From JAIBAC01 sp046331095 (GTDB lineage Bacteria > Actinomycetota > Acidimicrobiia > UBA2766), in assembly GCA_046331095.1 (NCBI GenBank), contig JAXLRM010000003.1:248001-312000 (forward strand): 64,000 nucleotides of DNA, in the 5' to 3' direction. The notes below the pieces were generated by a model that saw only the letters and a list, made by a program, of their open reading frames with translations, was not told the origin of the DNA and did not search any database. Position 1 is the stretch's first letter. Every line of letters starts with the position of its first letter. Both the position numbers and the translations under genes were made by a program. Shown here piece after piece: positions 8,136-17,983 of the stretch.

Positions 8136-9071
8136 ATGGACGCGGGACCCCCCCTCCATCAGACCGTCGCTCAGACCCTCGCCGTCCTCACCGAGGCCGC
8201 AGCCGCCTTGAGCGGGGCCGGCCTCGACTCGGCGCTGGTGCTGGACACGATCACCGACCTCATAGTCGAACACGTCGGCGACGCCGCCCTCGCGTACGTG
8301 ATCGCCCCCAACGGTGTCGACTTCGTGATCGAGGCGGGCACGAGCAGCAACGTGGGCATGCACGCCACCGTGACGAGCCTGCAGGGCCGGCCCCCGTACC
8401 GCGTCGACGACGACAGCCTCGTGGCACGCTGCGCCCGCGACCGCGAGACCATGGTGATCCCCCGGGTCGATCTCAGGACCCTGCCGCTACCGGACGCCTA
8501 CCGCTACGAGTACGAGTCGTCACCGGTCCGCAGCCTCGTCTACGTGCCTCTCGCCACCGAGACAGAGGTCCTGGGCGTCCTCGCGGTCGCCAGGAACCTC
8601 GACACCGGCGAGCCATTCGCGGATGCCGACGTGGAGATCACGTGCGATCTCGCCGAACTCGCCACCCGGGCGCTCGCGAACACACGGCTTCACCGTGAGC
8701 TCGCAGCATCGACCGCCCTCTTCGAGACGGCTTTCCATTCGGCACCGATCGGGATGGCGCTGGTGTCGATGACCGACGACCTCGGCCGCCTCGTACAGGT
8801 CAACGCGTCGCTGGCGGAGATGACCGGTTACACCGAGACCGAACTGCTGTCGATGCGCGTGCCCGATCTGTTCCCGCCGGAGGCGCGTGTGCGCATCGAG
8901 GACGACCTGCACACGGCGTCGACCGGCACGCCATCGGATGCACGGGCCCTGGGCCGTCTGGTTCGCCGCGACGGCACGCAGATCGAGGCGCGCGTGGACG
9001 CTCGTGGCGTGGTCGTGCCCGGTCGCCCTGCACACATAGGCCTCATGCAGGTGCAGATGGAGGCGCGTTAG
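8136..9071 (+). CDS. GAF-PAS sensory protein without output domain (copy 2)
   Basis: This 311-residue paralogue of the preceding gene has the same architecture: N-terminal helix (LAVLTEAAAALSGAGLDSAL), a GAF domain to about residue 190 and a PAS domain starting FETAFHSAPIGMALVS. The N-terminal 45 residues are the most similar part, while ligand-pocket residues in the GAF core differ, suggesting separate ligands or hetero-oligomer formation. It is read from an ATG at 8136 with an AGAAGG ribosome site. The stop is followed 50 bases later by the convergent DUF6159-like gene. No output domain is present. Confidence 0.75.
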   Translation: MDAGPPLHQTVAQTLAVLTEAAAALSGAGLDSALVLDTITDLIVEHVGDAALAYVIAPNGVDFVIEAGTSSNVGMHATVTSLQGRPPYRVDDDSLVARCARDRETMVIPRVDLRTLPLPDAYRYEYESSPVRSLVYVPLATETEVLGVLAVARNLDTGEPFADADVEITCDLAELATRALANTRLHRELAASTALFETAFHSAPIGMALVSMTDDLGRLVQVNASLAEMTGYTETELLSMRVPDLFPPEARVRIEDDLHTASTGTPSDARALGRLVRRDGTQIEARVDARGVVVPGRPAHIGLMQVQMEAR

Positions 9072-9121
9072 GGCTCGCCTCCAGCCTGCCTGGCCGCCCG
9101 CCCGGGGTTCCCCGCGGCGGA

Positions 9122-10123
9122 TCAGGACGGGAGGATGTCGCCGGGAGGCGCGGGAGTGTCGCCGTAGGGCGACCACGGTGTTTCCTGGCCGTAAGAGGGC
9201 GGCACCTCCGGCGGCAGCGGATCACCGTGGCCGTACGGCGGCGCCACCGGCGGCACGGTCCCGTCCTTGGTACGGAACGTGCGCGCGAGATCCGCGTCGC
9301 TGAACGCCCCTCCCCCGGTGCCCTCGGTCGCGAACCTGTACAGGGCGGTGTTGTAGACGCCCTGCATGGCCTGGGTCACGATCGCCAGCGCCACCAAGTA
9401 GACGATCCCGAACGCGCCCAACACGATCGCGAGAGCGGCGGACTTGACCGCCACGCCGGCGGCGATACCGACGAAGACGAGGGCGAATCCGACGACGGCC
9501 AGCATGCCCGACGCCAGGCCGATGCCGATCGTCCCCGCGATCTGCTCGCCCCAACGTTGCCTGACCAACGACGCCGACCGCTTGACCGCCTTGATCGGGC
9601 CGACGTCCTCGAAGATGAGCACCGGGACCACGAAGTAGGTCACGAACTGCCAGGCGACACCGACGAGCCCGGCGACCAGTCGCCCGAGGAGTCCCGAGCG
9701 TTCCTGGATCGAGCGCAACACCATGCCCACCGTGGCTGCGATCAGGGCCCAGCCGAGGATCTGGGGCAGGTGCGCGTTGGCGTAGCGGAAGCCGTCACCC
9801 AGCGTCGGGTTGCCGCCGCGGAGCCGGATCATCGCCGCGCCCATCAGCGCCGAGTTGCAGTAGATGGTCACGATCGCGATGACCACGTAGAAGGCGAACG
9901 TGGCCGGGTACATCCACAACGGGACGTTCCCGCTGCCGCGGTGCACGGTGGAGGCCCCCGCGTGGCTGGCCGAGACCGAGAGCACGACGGGGACGAGGAA
10001 GGCCACCACGACGACCGCGGACGCGATCGCCGACACGACGGGGAACACCATCAACTCCCTGTCGCTGCGCAGCACAGCCCAACTCTGCTTCATGAGCTTC
10101 CAACTGGTGGCCAGACGGCCCAT
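9122..10123 (-). CDS. Polytopic membrane protein, DUF6159-like
   Basis: This 333-residue protein starts MGRLATSWKLMKQSWAVL, a cytosolic amphipathic helix. About six membrane segments follow, with the first near residues 30-50 and the others spread up to about 260. The tail of roughly 70 residues is rich in Pro, Gly and Tyr (VPPVAPPYGHGDPLPPEVPP). The internal PIKAVKRSASLVRQRWGEQI loop is characteristic of this uncharacterised family. The ATG at 10123 was chosen over upstream in-frame codons because they have no family-like sequence. Function is unknown; the tail suggests protein-protein contacts at the membrane. Confidence 0.72.
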   Translation of the reverse strand: MGRLATSWKLMKQSWAVLRSDRELMVFPVVSAIASAVVVVAFLVPVVLSVSASHAGASTVHRGSGNVPLWMYPATFAFYVVIAIVTIYCNSALMGAAMIRLRGGNPTLGDGFRYANAHLPQILGWALIAATVGMVLRSIQERSGLLGRLVAGLVGVAWQFVTYFVVPVLIFEDVGPIKAVKRSASLVRQRWGEQIAGTIGIGLASGMLAVVGFALVFVGIAAGVAVKSAALAIVLGAFGIVYLVALAIVTQAMQGVYNTALYRFATEGTGGGAFSDADLARTFRTKDGTVPPVAPPYGHGDPLPPEVPPSYGQETPWSPYGDTPAPPGDILPS

Positions 10124-10172
10124 CCGAGATCCCTCCGGTGTCGCTCGAGCAAGCATCGGCGTGTTCGCGTGG

Positions 10173-12044
<1,872 letters not shown>

Positions 12045-12055
12045 GGGTCAGTCTC

Positions 12056-13033
12056 TCAGAGCCACTTGGAGCGGCGGAAGAGCCCGTAGAGGCCGGTGCA
12101 GAGCAACAGGATGCCGCCGAGGACGAAGTAGTAGCCGTAGCGCGAGTGCAGCTCGGGCATGTTCTCGAAGTTCATGCCGTAGATGCCCGCCACGAACGTG
12201 GGCACGACGAAGATCGCGACCCAGGCCGAGATCTTGCGCATGTCCTCGTTCTGGCGCACGGACAGGCGCGCGAGGTTCGCCTCGAGCACGGACGTGAGGA
12301 GCTCGCGCAACCCGAAGGCGAGCTCGAGGGCCCTCACCGCGTGGTCGTGGACGTCGCGGAAGTAGCGGCGCTGGGCGTCCACGACGATGGGGTGGGTGTC
12401 GCTGGCGAGGGAGTTGAGCACATCCGACATCGGCAGCATCACCCCCACGGCTTGCACGACCTGGCGCTTGAGCTTGTAGATGCGCTCGGACGGGTCGCCG
12501 GTGCCGTCGCTGAACACCTCGAGCTCCACCGAGGCGACGGACTCCTCGAAGTTGTCGAGCATCGGCCCGTACGCGTCGACCACACGGTCGGCGATCTCGT
12601 GCAGGACCGCCGACGGGCCGCCCGAGAGGAGGTCCGGATGGTTCTCGAGGTTGCGGCGCACCGTCTCGAGCTCGGCGACCTCGCCGTGGCGGACCACGAC
12701 GATGTACCACCGGCTCACGAAGCAGAGGATCTCGCCCGTCTCGACCGTCGCCCCGTCGTCGCAGCCGAGGGTGCGCATCACCACGAAGAGGTCCTCCTCG
12801 CCGTACTCCTCGAGCTTGGGGCGCTGGTGCGCGACGTACGCGTCCTCGACCGCGAGGGGGTGGAGGTCGAACACCTCGGCGGCCGTCGCGAGCTCCTCGG
12901 GGGTCGGTTCGTAGAGGCCGAGCCACACGAACGCGCCGGGACGCGCCCGCACCTCGTCGGGGGAGATGTCCTCGAGGTTCAGGGTCGGACCGGCGCGGCG
13001 GCCTGCCTCGTAGAGAGCGCAGTCGACGATCAC
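12056..13033 (-). CDS. corA: CorA-type magnesium/divalent cation channel
   Basis: The protein is 325 residues long, normal for the family. A large N-terminal cytosolic domain is followed by two C-terminal membrane segments, with the hallmark YGMNFENMPEL loop (GMN motif) about 35 residues from the end. The final RRSKWL is positively charged as expected. It imports Mg2+ passively down the membrane potential. The GTG start at 13033 lies 6 bases after TAGACT on the minus strand (13040-13045), so this gene is probably leaderless. The ABC-F gene follows immediately. Confidence 0.92.
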   Translation of the reverse strand: MIVDCALYEAGRRAGPTLNLEDISPDEVRARPGAFVWLGLYEPTPEELATAAEVFDLHPLAVEDAYVAHQRPKLEEYGEEDLFVVMRTLGCDDGATVETGEILCFVSRWYIVVVRHGEVAELETVRRNLENHPDLLSGGPSAVLHEIADRVVDAYGPMLDNFEESVASVELEVFSDGTGDPSERIYKLKRQVVQAVGVMLPMSDVLNSLASDTHPIVVDAQRRYFRDVHDHAVRALELAFGLRELLTSVLEANLARLSVRQNEDMRKISAWVAIFVVPTFVAGIYGMNFENMPELHSRYGYYFVLGGILLLCTGLYGLFRRSKWL

Positions 13034-13092
13034 GCGGCGAGTCTAAGGGCTCGCCTCTGGACAGGTTGCCGAACGGTATTCGGAGGCGAGTC

Positions 13093-13893
13093 CTAAGGGT
13101 GTTGGGAGGAGACCGAGATCACCTCGCCCGTCAGGTACGACGCGTAGTCCGAAGCAAGGAACACCATCACGTTGGCGACCTCCCATGGCTCTGCCGCACG
13201 ACCGAAGGCCTCGCGGCGGGTGAGCTCGTCGAGCAGGTCCTCGGTAGTCACCTTGGCCAGGTGGGCGTGCATGGCGAGGCTGGGAGCGACTGCGTTGACG
13301 CGGATACCGTGGTGGGCGGCCTCCAGCGCCGCGCAACGCGTCAGCGCCATCACACCTGCCTTGGCGGCCGCGTAGTGCGCCTGGCCCTCCTGGGCGCGCC
13401 ACCCAACTACCGAGGCGTTGTTGACGATGGCACCGCGGCCCCGCGGGATCATGTGCCCGAGCGCCGCCCGCGTCATCCGGAACGTGCCGTTGAGGCTGAC
13501 GTCGACGACCGCGCTCCATTGCTCGTCGGTCATCTCGGCGACCGCTGCCGTCCCGCCGAGGCCGGCGTTGTTGACGACCACGTCGACGTGGCCGAGCTCG
13601 GCGACCGCCGACTGCCAGAGCGCGTCGACGTCGGTCTGCGACGCTACGTTGCACAGCACCATCGGCGGCCGCGTGCCCGTCTCGGCTTCGAGGCGGTCGG
13701 CCGCCTCGCCGAGGCGACGCTCGTGGATGTCGCTGATCATCACGGTGGCGCCCTCCTCGGCACAGCGACGCGCGGCCGCGAAGCCGATGCCGGTGCCCGC
13801 AGCCGCCGTCACCACGACGGTCTTGCCGGCGAGGAGGGCGTGGCCCTCGGGGCAGTTCGGGACGGTGGTCAAGGCATCTCCTCGGATCGTCAT
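13093..13893 (-). CDS. ipdF: Short-chain dehydrogenase, IpdF-like
   Basis: This 266-residue SDR is strikingly like mycobacterial IpdF (Rv3559c). Shared segments as I recall them include KTVVVTAAAGTGIG, DIHERRLGEAADRL, NNASVVGWRAQ and the C-terminal YLTGEVISVSSQHP. The active site YAAAK and NNAGLG are intact. IpdF oxidises the 5-hydroxyl of the HIP-CoA side-ring product in steroid C/D ring catabolism. The gene starts 13 bases after the stop of the FadE30-like acyl-CoA dehydrogenase, the same pair as Rv3560c-Rv3559c. ATG at 13893 was chosen by alignment of the N-terminus. Confidence 0.88.
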   Translation of the reverse strand: MTIRGDALTTVPNCPEGHALLAGKTVVVTAAAGTGIGFAAARRCAEEGATVMISDIHERRLGEAADRLEAETGTRPPMVLCNVASQTDVDALWQSAVAELGHVDVVVNNAGLGGTAAVAEMTDEQWSAVVDVSLNGTFRMTRAALGHMIPRGRGAIVNNASVVGWRAQEGQAHYAAAKAGVMALTRCAALEAAHHGIRVNAVAPSLAMHAHLAKVTTEDLLDELTRREAFGRAAEPWEVANVMVFLASDYASYLTGEVISVSSQHP

Positions 13894-13906
13894 GCCGTGG
13901 CCTGGT

Positions 13907-15148
13907 CTACTGCGGCGGCTGGGGTTCGCGGGGCAACCCGAGCGCACGCTCGCCGATGATGTTGCGCTGGATCTGGTTCGAGCCTGCGTAGATCGTGTCC
14001 GAGCGCGAGAACAAGAACATGCGCTGCAGCGCCGTGAGGCCGCCGGCGGTCTCGCCGACGAGCGCGGCCGCACCGAGGACGTCCATAGCGAGGTTGCCGA
14101 GCTCGCGATGCCACGTCCCCCAGTACAGCTTCGCGATCAGTCCTTCGCGGGCCAGCTCCGCCCCCGACCCCGACCCGGCGGCACCCGACCCGGCGGCACC
14201 CGACCCGGCGGCACCCGACCCGGCGGCACCCGAGAGGACACGCAGGGCGTTCCAGCGCATGATCTCGAGTCCCGACCACGCCGCCACGAGCCGTCCGCGC
14301 AGGACCGGATCGTCTGCGGACCCGTTCGTGCGTGCGATCTCGACGATGCGGGCGAGCTCGTTGCGGAACTGCATCTGCTGGCCCAGCGTCGACGCGCCCC
14401 GCTCGAAGGCGAGCGTGCCCATCGCCACCTTCCAACCGCCGTCGACGTCGCCGACGACGTTCGCCGCCGACGTGCGTGCGCCGTCGAAGAAGACCTCGTT
14501 GAACTCCGAGTCGCCCGTGATCTGGTTGATCGGGCGGATCTCGATGCCGCCCTGGCGCATGGGCACGAGGAAGTACGTGATGCCCTTGTGCTTGGGGGCG
14601 TCGGTGTCGGTGCGGGCGAGCACGAAGCACCAGTCGGCCCAGTGAGCGAGCGACGTCCACACCTTCTGGCCGTCGAGGACCCAGTCGTCGCCGTCGCGGA
14701 CGGCTCGCGTCTTGACGTTCGCGAGGTCGCTGCCGGCGTCGGGCTCGGAGTAGCCCTGACACCAGAGCTCGTCTCCGCGCGCGATGGGCGGCAGGATGCG
14801 CTGCTTCTGGTCCTCGGTCCCGAAGGCGATGACCGTCGGGCCCGCGAGCGTCTCGCCGATGTGGCCGAGGCGGCCGGGACCGCCGGCGCGCGCGTACTCC
14901 TCGTGGAAGATGACCTGCCGCGTCAAGTCGAGGTCGCGGCCGCCGTACTCCTGCGGCCACGCGAGGCAGGTCCACCCGGCCGCGCCCATGTGCCGTTCCC
15001 AGGCGAGGCGCTCCTCGTAGAAGGCGTGCTCGTCGCCGGGGCCGCCGCGGTGGCGGATCTCGGCGAACTCGCCGGCGAGGTTGTCCTCGAGCCACGTGCG
15101 CGCCTCGCTGCGGAACGACTCGTCACCGGCATCGAAGCGGAGGTCCAC
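13907..15148 (-). CDS. fadE30: Acyl-CoA dehydrogenase, FadE30/IpdE1-like, with repeat insertion
   Basis: This 413-residue enzyme shares the WLEDNLAGEFAEIRHRGGPG start region, ELWCQGYSEPDAGSDLANV, KVWTSLAHWADWCFVLART and the C-terminal YAGSNQIQRNIIGERALGLP with steroid FadE30. It would dehydrogenate 5-OH-HIP-CoA, probably with a beta partner such as the one cut off at the window start. Between VLSG and the helix beginning ELAREGLIAKLYWG it contains about 20 residues of GAAGS repeats encoded by a perfect 15-bp minisatellite, not expected in the family. The GTG start at 15148 lies just after the stop of the acyltransferase gene (15160). Steroid role is inferred from similarity and the adjacent ipdF. 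Confidence 0.85.
   Translation of the reverse strand: MDLRFDAGDESFRSEARTWLEDNLAGEFAEIRHRGGPGDEHAFYEERLAWERHMGAAGWTCLAWPQEYGGRDLDLTRQVIFHEEYARAGGPGRLGHIGETLAGPTVIAFGTEDQKQRILPPIARGDELWCQGYSEPDAGSDLANVKTRAVRDGDDWVLDGQKVWTSLAHWADWCFVLARTDTDAPKHKGITYFLVPMRQGGIEIRPINQITGDSEFNEVFFDGARTSAANVVGDVDGGWKVAMGTLAFERGASTLGQQMQFRNELARIVEIARTNGSADDPVLRGRLVAAWSGLEIMRWNALRVLSGAAGSGAAGSGAAGSGAAGSGSGAELAREGLIAKLYWGTWHRELGNLAMDVLGAAALVGETAGGLTALQRMFLFSRSDTIYAGSNQIQRNIIGERALGLPREPQPPQ
14171..14230 (-). repeat. 15-bp tandem repeat inside an acyl-CoA dehydrogenase gene (4 copies)
   Basis: Four identical 15-base units at 14171, 14186, 14201 and 14216 encode GAAGS pentapeptides in frame. The period is a multiple of three, so copy-number change would keep the reading frame. 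Confidence 0.93.
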
Positions 15149-15159
15149 CGAGACGCCGC

Positions 15160-16188
15160 TCAGCGACCGCGCCGGACGAGCTCGGCGAGGCGGCTCATCA
15201 CCGGGAACGGGCGACGCTTGGCCATCGCCGTCAGCGCGCTCTGCATCCGTTCGGTGACCTCGTCGTAGCACGCCTGCACGATCTCGGGGTCGTCGGCCAT
15301 GGTCGGGTCGAGGTGGGCGAGGTCGATGGGGTCGAGAACCTCGAGCGTGATCTTGGCCGGCAGAGGGACCGGGTTCAGGAAGCCCGGGATCACGCCGAAG
15401 GGGCCGCCGAGCGCGAAGGGCATGATCTTGACCCGCACCCTGTCGAGACGGAAGCGCCGTGCGATCCCGTCACCGCGAGCGACGACTACGAGCGTGTTGT
15501 GGCCGCCGTGGCCCACGACGGGCACGATCGGGGTACCCGTGCGGATCGCGAGCTTGACGAAGCCGGAGCGGCCGTCGAAGTCGATGTGGTTGCGCTGCCA
15601 GAAGGGCCGGAACACCTCACGGTCGCCCCCCGGGTACACCACCACGGACGCGCCGGCTTCGAGGCTGCGCTCGGCGATGTCGTGGCCGGCAGGTACGCCA
15701 CCGATCTTGCGGACGAGGTCGCCGAAGCCCGGGATCGCGAGCAGGAGGTCGAAGGCGAGCAGCGCGAGGGGGCGATCGAAGCCCCGCGAGGAGTACCACT
15801 GCGAGAGCAGAGCGCAACTGTCGGGGCTGAGCTGGCCACCGGAGTGGTTGCCGACGAAGAGGACGGGCTGGTCGACGGGGACCTTGTCCCATCCGACCAC
15901 CTCGGACGCGAAGTACTTGTTGAAGCCGTCCATCAGACCCATGATGCGCTCCGTGAACGCGGGGTCGTACTGCGACGTCGGATCGGCGACGGCGCGGCCG
16001 ATCTGGCTTGCGAGGCGGTCGATGAGGTCGCCGCCCGCGCGCCGGGAGCGCTGGGGGCTCCGGGAGCTCCGGGGGCGTTCCTCGTCGAGCTCGGCTTCGA
16101 GGCGCTCGATGACCTCGTCGTCGGTGCTGCGGGGGCGGACGGGCGGTTCGGCCCCGTGGCCGGTGGGCGGGGTCGTGGTCGAGGTCAT
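15160..16188 (-). CDS. Phospholipid/glycerol acyltransferase family protein (LPLAT)
   Basis: This is a 342-residue membrane-associated acyltransferase-like protein. After a disordered acidic N-terminus (1-60) it has PVLFVGNHSGGQLSPDS around residues 108-124, corresponding to the catalytic His-Asp block, then GGVPAG, VVVYPGGDREVFRP and TPIVPVVGHGGH, all typical of LPLAT proteins. The spacing His-x7-Asp is longer than the usual His-x4-Asp, resembling the DGAT/TMEM68-like branch. It heads the minus-strand operon with fadE30 and ipdF and shares a control region with the FAD oxidase at 16301. Acylation of glycerol or lysophospholipid is the family role; the link to steroid genes is unexplained. 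Confidence 0.78.
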   Translation of the reverse strand: MTSTTTPPTGHGAEPPVRPRSTDDEVIERLEAELDEERPRSSRSPQRSRRAGGDLIDRLASQIGRAVADPTSQYDPAFTERIMGLMDGFNKYFASEVVGWDKVPVDQPVLFVGNHSGGQLSPDSCALLSQWYSSRGFDRPLALLAFDLLLAIPGFGDLVRKIGGVPAGHDIAERSLEAGASVVVYPGGDREVFRPFWQRNHIDFDGRSGFVKLAIRTGTPIVPVVGHGGHNTLVVVARGDGIARRFRLDRVRVKIMPFALGGPFGVIPGFLNPVPLPAKITLEVLDPIDLAHLDPTMADDPEIVQACYDEVTERMQSALTAMAKRRPFPVMSRLAELVRRGR

Positions 16189-16259
16189 CGCGGGCTCCAG
16201 TCTGGCTGCCCTGCCGAGTCGGCTCGGGCGCCTTGGGGTGACGTCATCCTAGAGCAAAT

Positions 16260-16273
16260 TAGAACGTGTTTCA
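16260..16273. promoter_or_regulatory. KstR-type operator (TNNAACNNGTTNNA)
   Basis: The 14 bases TAGAACGTGTTTCA match every fixed position of the mycobacterial KstR consensus TNNAACNNGTTNNA. The surrounding TT/AA pairs extend the imperfect palindrome to 16259-16274. The site is in the 112-base divergent gap between the acyltransferase-fadE30-ipdF operon and the FAD oxidase, 16 bases upstream of the oxidase -10 box. KstR is the TetR-family repressor of steroid catabolism genes. Its presence in this organism is inferred, not seen. Confidence 0.65.
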
Positions 16274-16288
16274 ATTCCGACGCGGTCC

Positions 16289-16294
16289 TAGATT
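16289..16294 (+). promoter_or_regulatory. TANNNT -10 box next to the oxidase GTG
   Basis: TAGATT ends 6 bases before the GTG at 16301. The KstR-type site lies just upstream, so a bound repressor would block polymerase. The spacing indicates a leaderless transcript. Confidence 0.6.
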
Positions 16295-16300
16295 CGGGAC

Positions 16301-17656
16301 GTGAGCGGGGACGTGAGCGGGGACGTGGTGGCAAGGCTGCGCGAGGTGGTGGGGACGGCGAACGTGCTCGCCGACACCGACGCGCGAGGCGGCTTCGAGA
16401 CCGACTGGACGGGCCGCTGGGGCGGTGCGGGCAGCGCCGTCGCGGCCGTGCGGCCCGCTTCGACCGCCGAGGTGGCGGCCACCTTGGGGGTGTGCGACTC
16501 CGCTGGGGTGGCAGTGGTCCCCCAGGGCGGCAACACCGGGCTGGTCGGCGCGTCGGTGCCTCGGCGCGGCAGTGCACGTCCTCAGGTGGTGCTGAGCACA
16601 CGGAGACTGAGCGGCATCGGGGAGGTGGACGCGGCGTCTGCGACGGTGTCGTGCGGGGCGGGCGCGGTTCTCGCCGAGGTTCAGGACGCGGCCGCGGCGG
16701 CGGGCTTCGAGGTCGGCACGGATCTCGGGGCACGTGGGTCGGCGACGATCGGGGGGATGGTCGCGACCAACGCGGGTGGTGTCCACGTGCTGGCCAACGG
16801 CCCGGTGGCGAGCCAGGTCGTGCGTGTCGAGGCGGTGCTCGCCGACGGCTCCGTCGTGGGCCGTGCCGCGGGTCCGGTGAAGGACAACACCGGGTATCGC
16901 TGGGGTGGGATCCTGTGCGGGAGCGAGGGAACCCTGGCGGTCGTGACCGCGGTCCAGCTCAGGTTGACGCCGGCAGCCGCTGCGGACGCCCGCTGTGTCG
17001 CGGTCTACGGCGTCGACGACTTCGCAACTGCCGCCGCGCTGTGCGGCCGTGCACGCCGGCTCGCCTCGGTGCGGGCCGTCGAGGCATTCGACGACGCCGG
17101 TCTCGCCCTCGTGTGCGAGCTCCTGTCGTGGCCGCTGCCCCTCGGCCGACCGTACCCGGTACAGGTGCTCGTGGAAGGCGGCGAGGCCGATCTCGCGTCC
17201 CTCGCAGACGCTGGCGGCGTCCGCGACACCGCCGTCGCGACCGACCTCGAGTCCGCCGCACGGCTCTGGCGCTACCGCGAGGAGATCCCCGCCGCGATCG
17301 CCACCCGCGGTGTCCCCCACAAGATGGACGTCGCCCTGCCCGCCACGGTGATCGGCGAGTTCGTCGCCGCTGTGCGGGCAACGGATCTCGAGTCCGTGAT
17401 CTTCGGCCACCTCGGCGACGGCAACCTCCACGTCAACGTCGTCGGTGCGTCTCCCGACGACGACTCCGTCGACGCGACCGTGTTCGAGCTCACGGCACGC
17501 CTCGGGGGCAGCATCAGCGCCGAGCACGGCATCGGCGTCGCCAAGGCAGCGCACCTGCACCTCGCCCGCAGTGCCGCGGACATCGCAGCGATGGCGAAGG
17601 TCAAGTCCGCACTCGACCCCAACGGGACCCTCAACCCGGGCGTCATCTTCGGCTGA
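16301..17656 (+). CDS. FAD-linked oxidase (GlcD / D-2-hydroxyacid dehydrogenase family)
   Basis: This 451-residue flavoprotein has the PCMH-type FAD domain with VVPQGGNTGLVGASVP near residues 71-86 and GSATIGGMVATNAGG near 145-160. The C-terminal oxidase domain contains GHLGDGNLHVNVV and ends ISAEHGIGVAKA then DPNGTLNPGVIFG, all hallmarks of glycolate oxidase GlcD and D-2-hydroxyglutarate or D-lactate dehydrogenases. The substrate cannot be read from sequence. The GTG at 16301 follows a -10 box by 6 bases. A 12-base duplication puts a second in-frame GTG at 16313. The stop is 2 bases before a palindromic repeat array. Confidence 0.83.
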   Translation: MSGDVSGDVVARLREVVGTANVLADTDARGGFETDWTGRWGGAGSAVAAVRPASTAEVAATLGVCDSAGVAVVPQGGNTGLVGASVPRRGSARPQVVLSTRRLSGIGEVDAASATVSCGAGAVLAEVQDAAAAAGFEVGTDLGARGSATIGGMVATNAGGVHVLANGPVASQVVRVEAVLADGSVVGRAAGPVKDNTGYRWGGILCGSEGTLAVVTAVQLRLTPAAAADARCVAVYGVDDFATAAALCGRARRLASVRAVEAFDDAGLALVCELLSWPLPLGRPYPVQVLVEGGEADLASLADAGGVRDTAVATDLESAARLWRYREEIPAAIATRGVPHKMDVALPATVIGEFVAAVRATDLESVIFGHLGDGNLHVNVVGASPDDDSVDATVFELTARLGGSISAEHGIGVAKAAHLHLARSAADIAAMAKVKSALDPNGTLNPGVIFG

Positions 17657-17658
17657 AC

Positions 17659-17920
17659 GACGTGGGGACGCAAAACGGGTCCACAACCCACCTCACGTCC
17701 CCACGTCCGGACGCCGAAACGACGTGGGACGCACGGTCCACAAACCTCAGTCCCCGTCCGGACGCCGAAACGACGTGGGGACGCAAAACGGGTCCACAAC
17801 CCACCCGTCCACGTCCGACGCCGGAACGACGTGGGCGGATACCTCACGTCCCCACGTCCGGACGCCGGAACGACGTGGGGACGCAAAACGGGTCCACAAC
17901 CCACCTCACGTCCCCACGTC
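17659..17920. repeat. Palindromic 49-bp repeat array, locus B (5 copies)
   Basis: Copies lie at 17659-17707 (full), 17721-17758 (internally deleted), 17772-17815 (44 bases), 17828-17858 (deleted) and 17872-17920 (full). Spacers of 12-13 bases are nearly identical to one another (CGGACGCCGAAAC or one-to-two-base variants) and differ from those at other loci. Full copies have 12-base perfect outer arms and an inner GGGT/ACCC hairpin with a common centre. The array fills the gap between the convergent FAD oxidase and SDR genes, beginning just after the oxidase stop codon. It is followed to about 17965 by GGACGCC-type short repeats. No gene lies in 17657-17983. Confidence 0.93.
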
Positions 17921-17983
17921 CCCACGTCCGGACGTCCGGACGCCGGACGCCGGACGCCGGCCGGAGTTCGGAGTTAGGAGACC

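Noticed and set aside
17659..17920. CRISPR array
   Set aside because: Spacing is regular, but the spacers are only 12-13 bases and nearly identical to one another, the repeats are 49-base palindromes and no cas gene is present.
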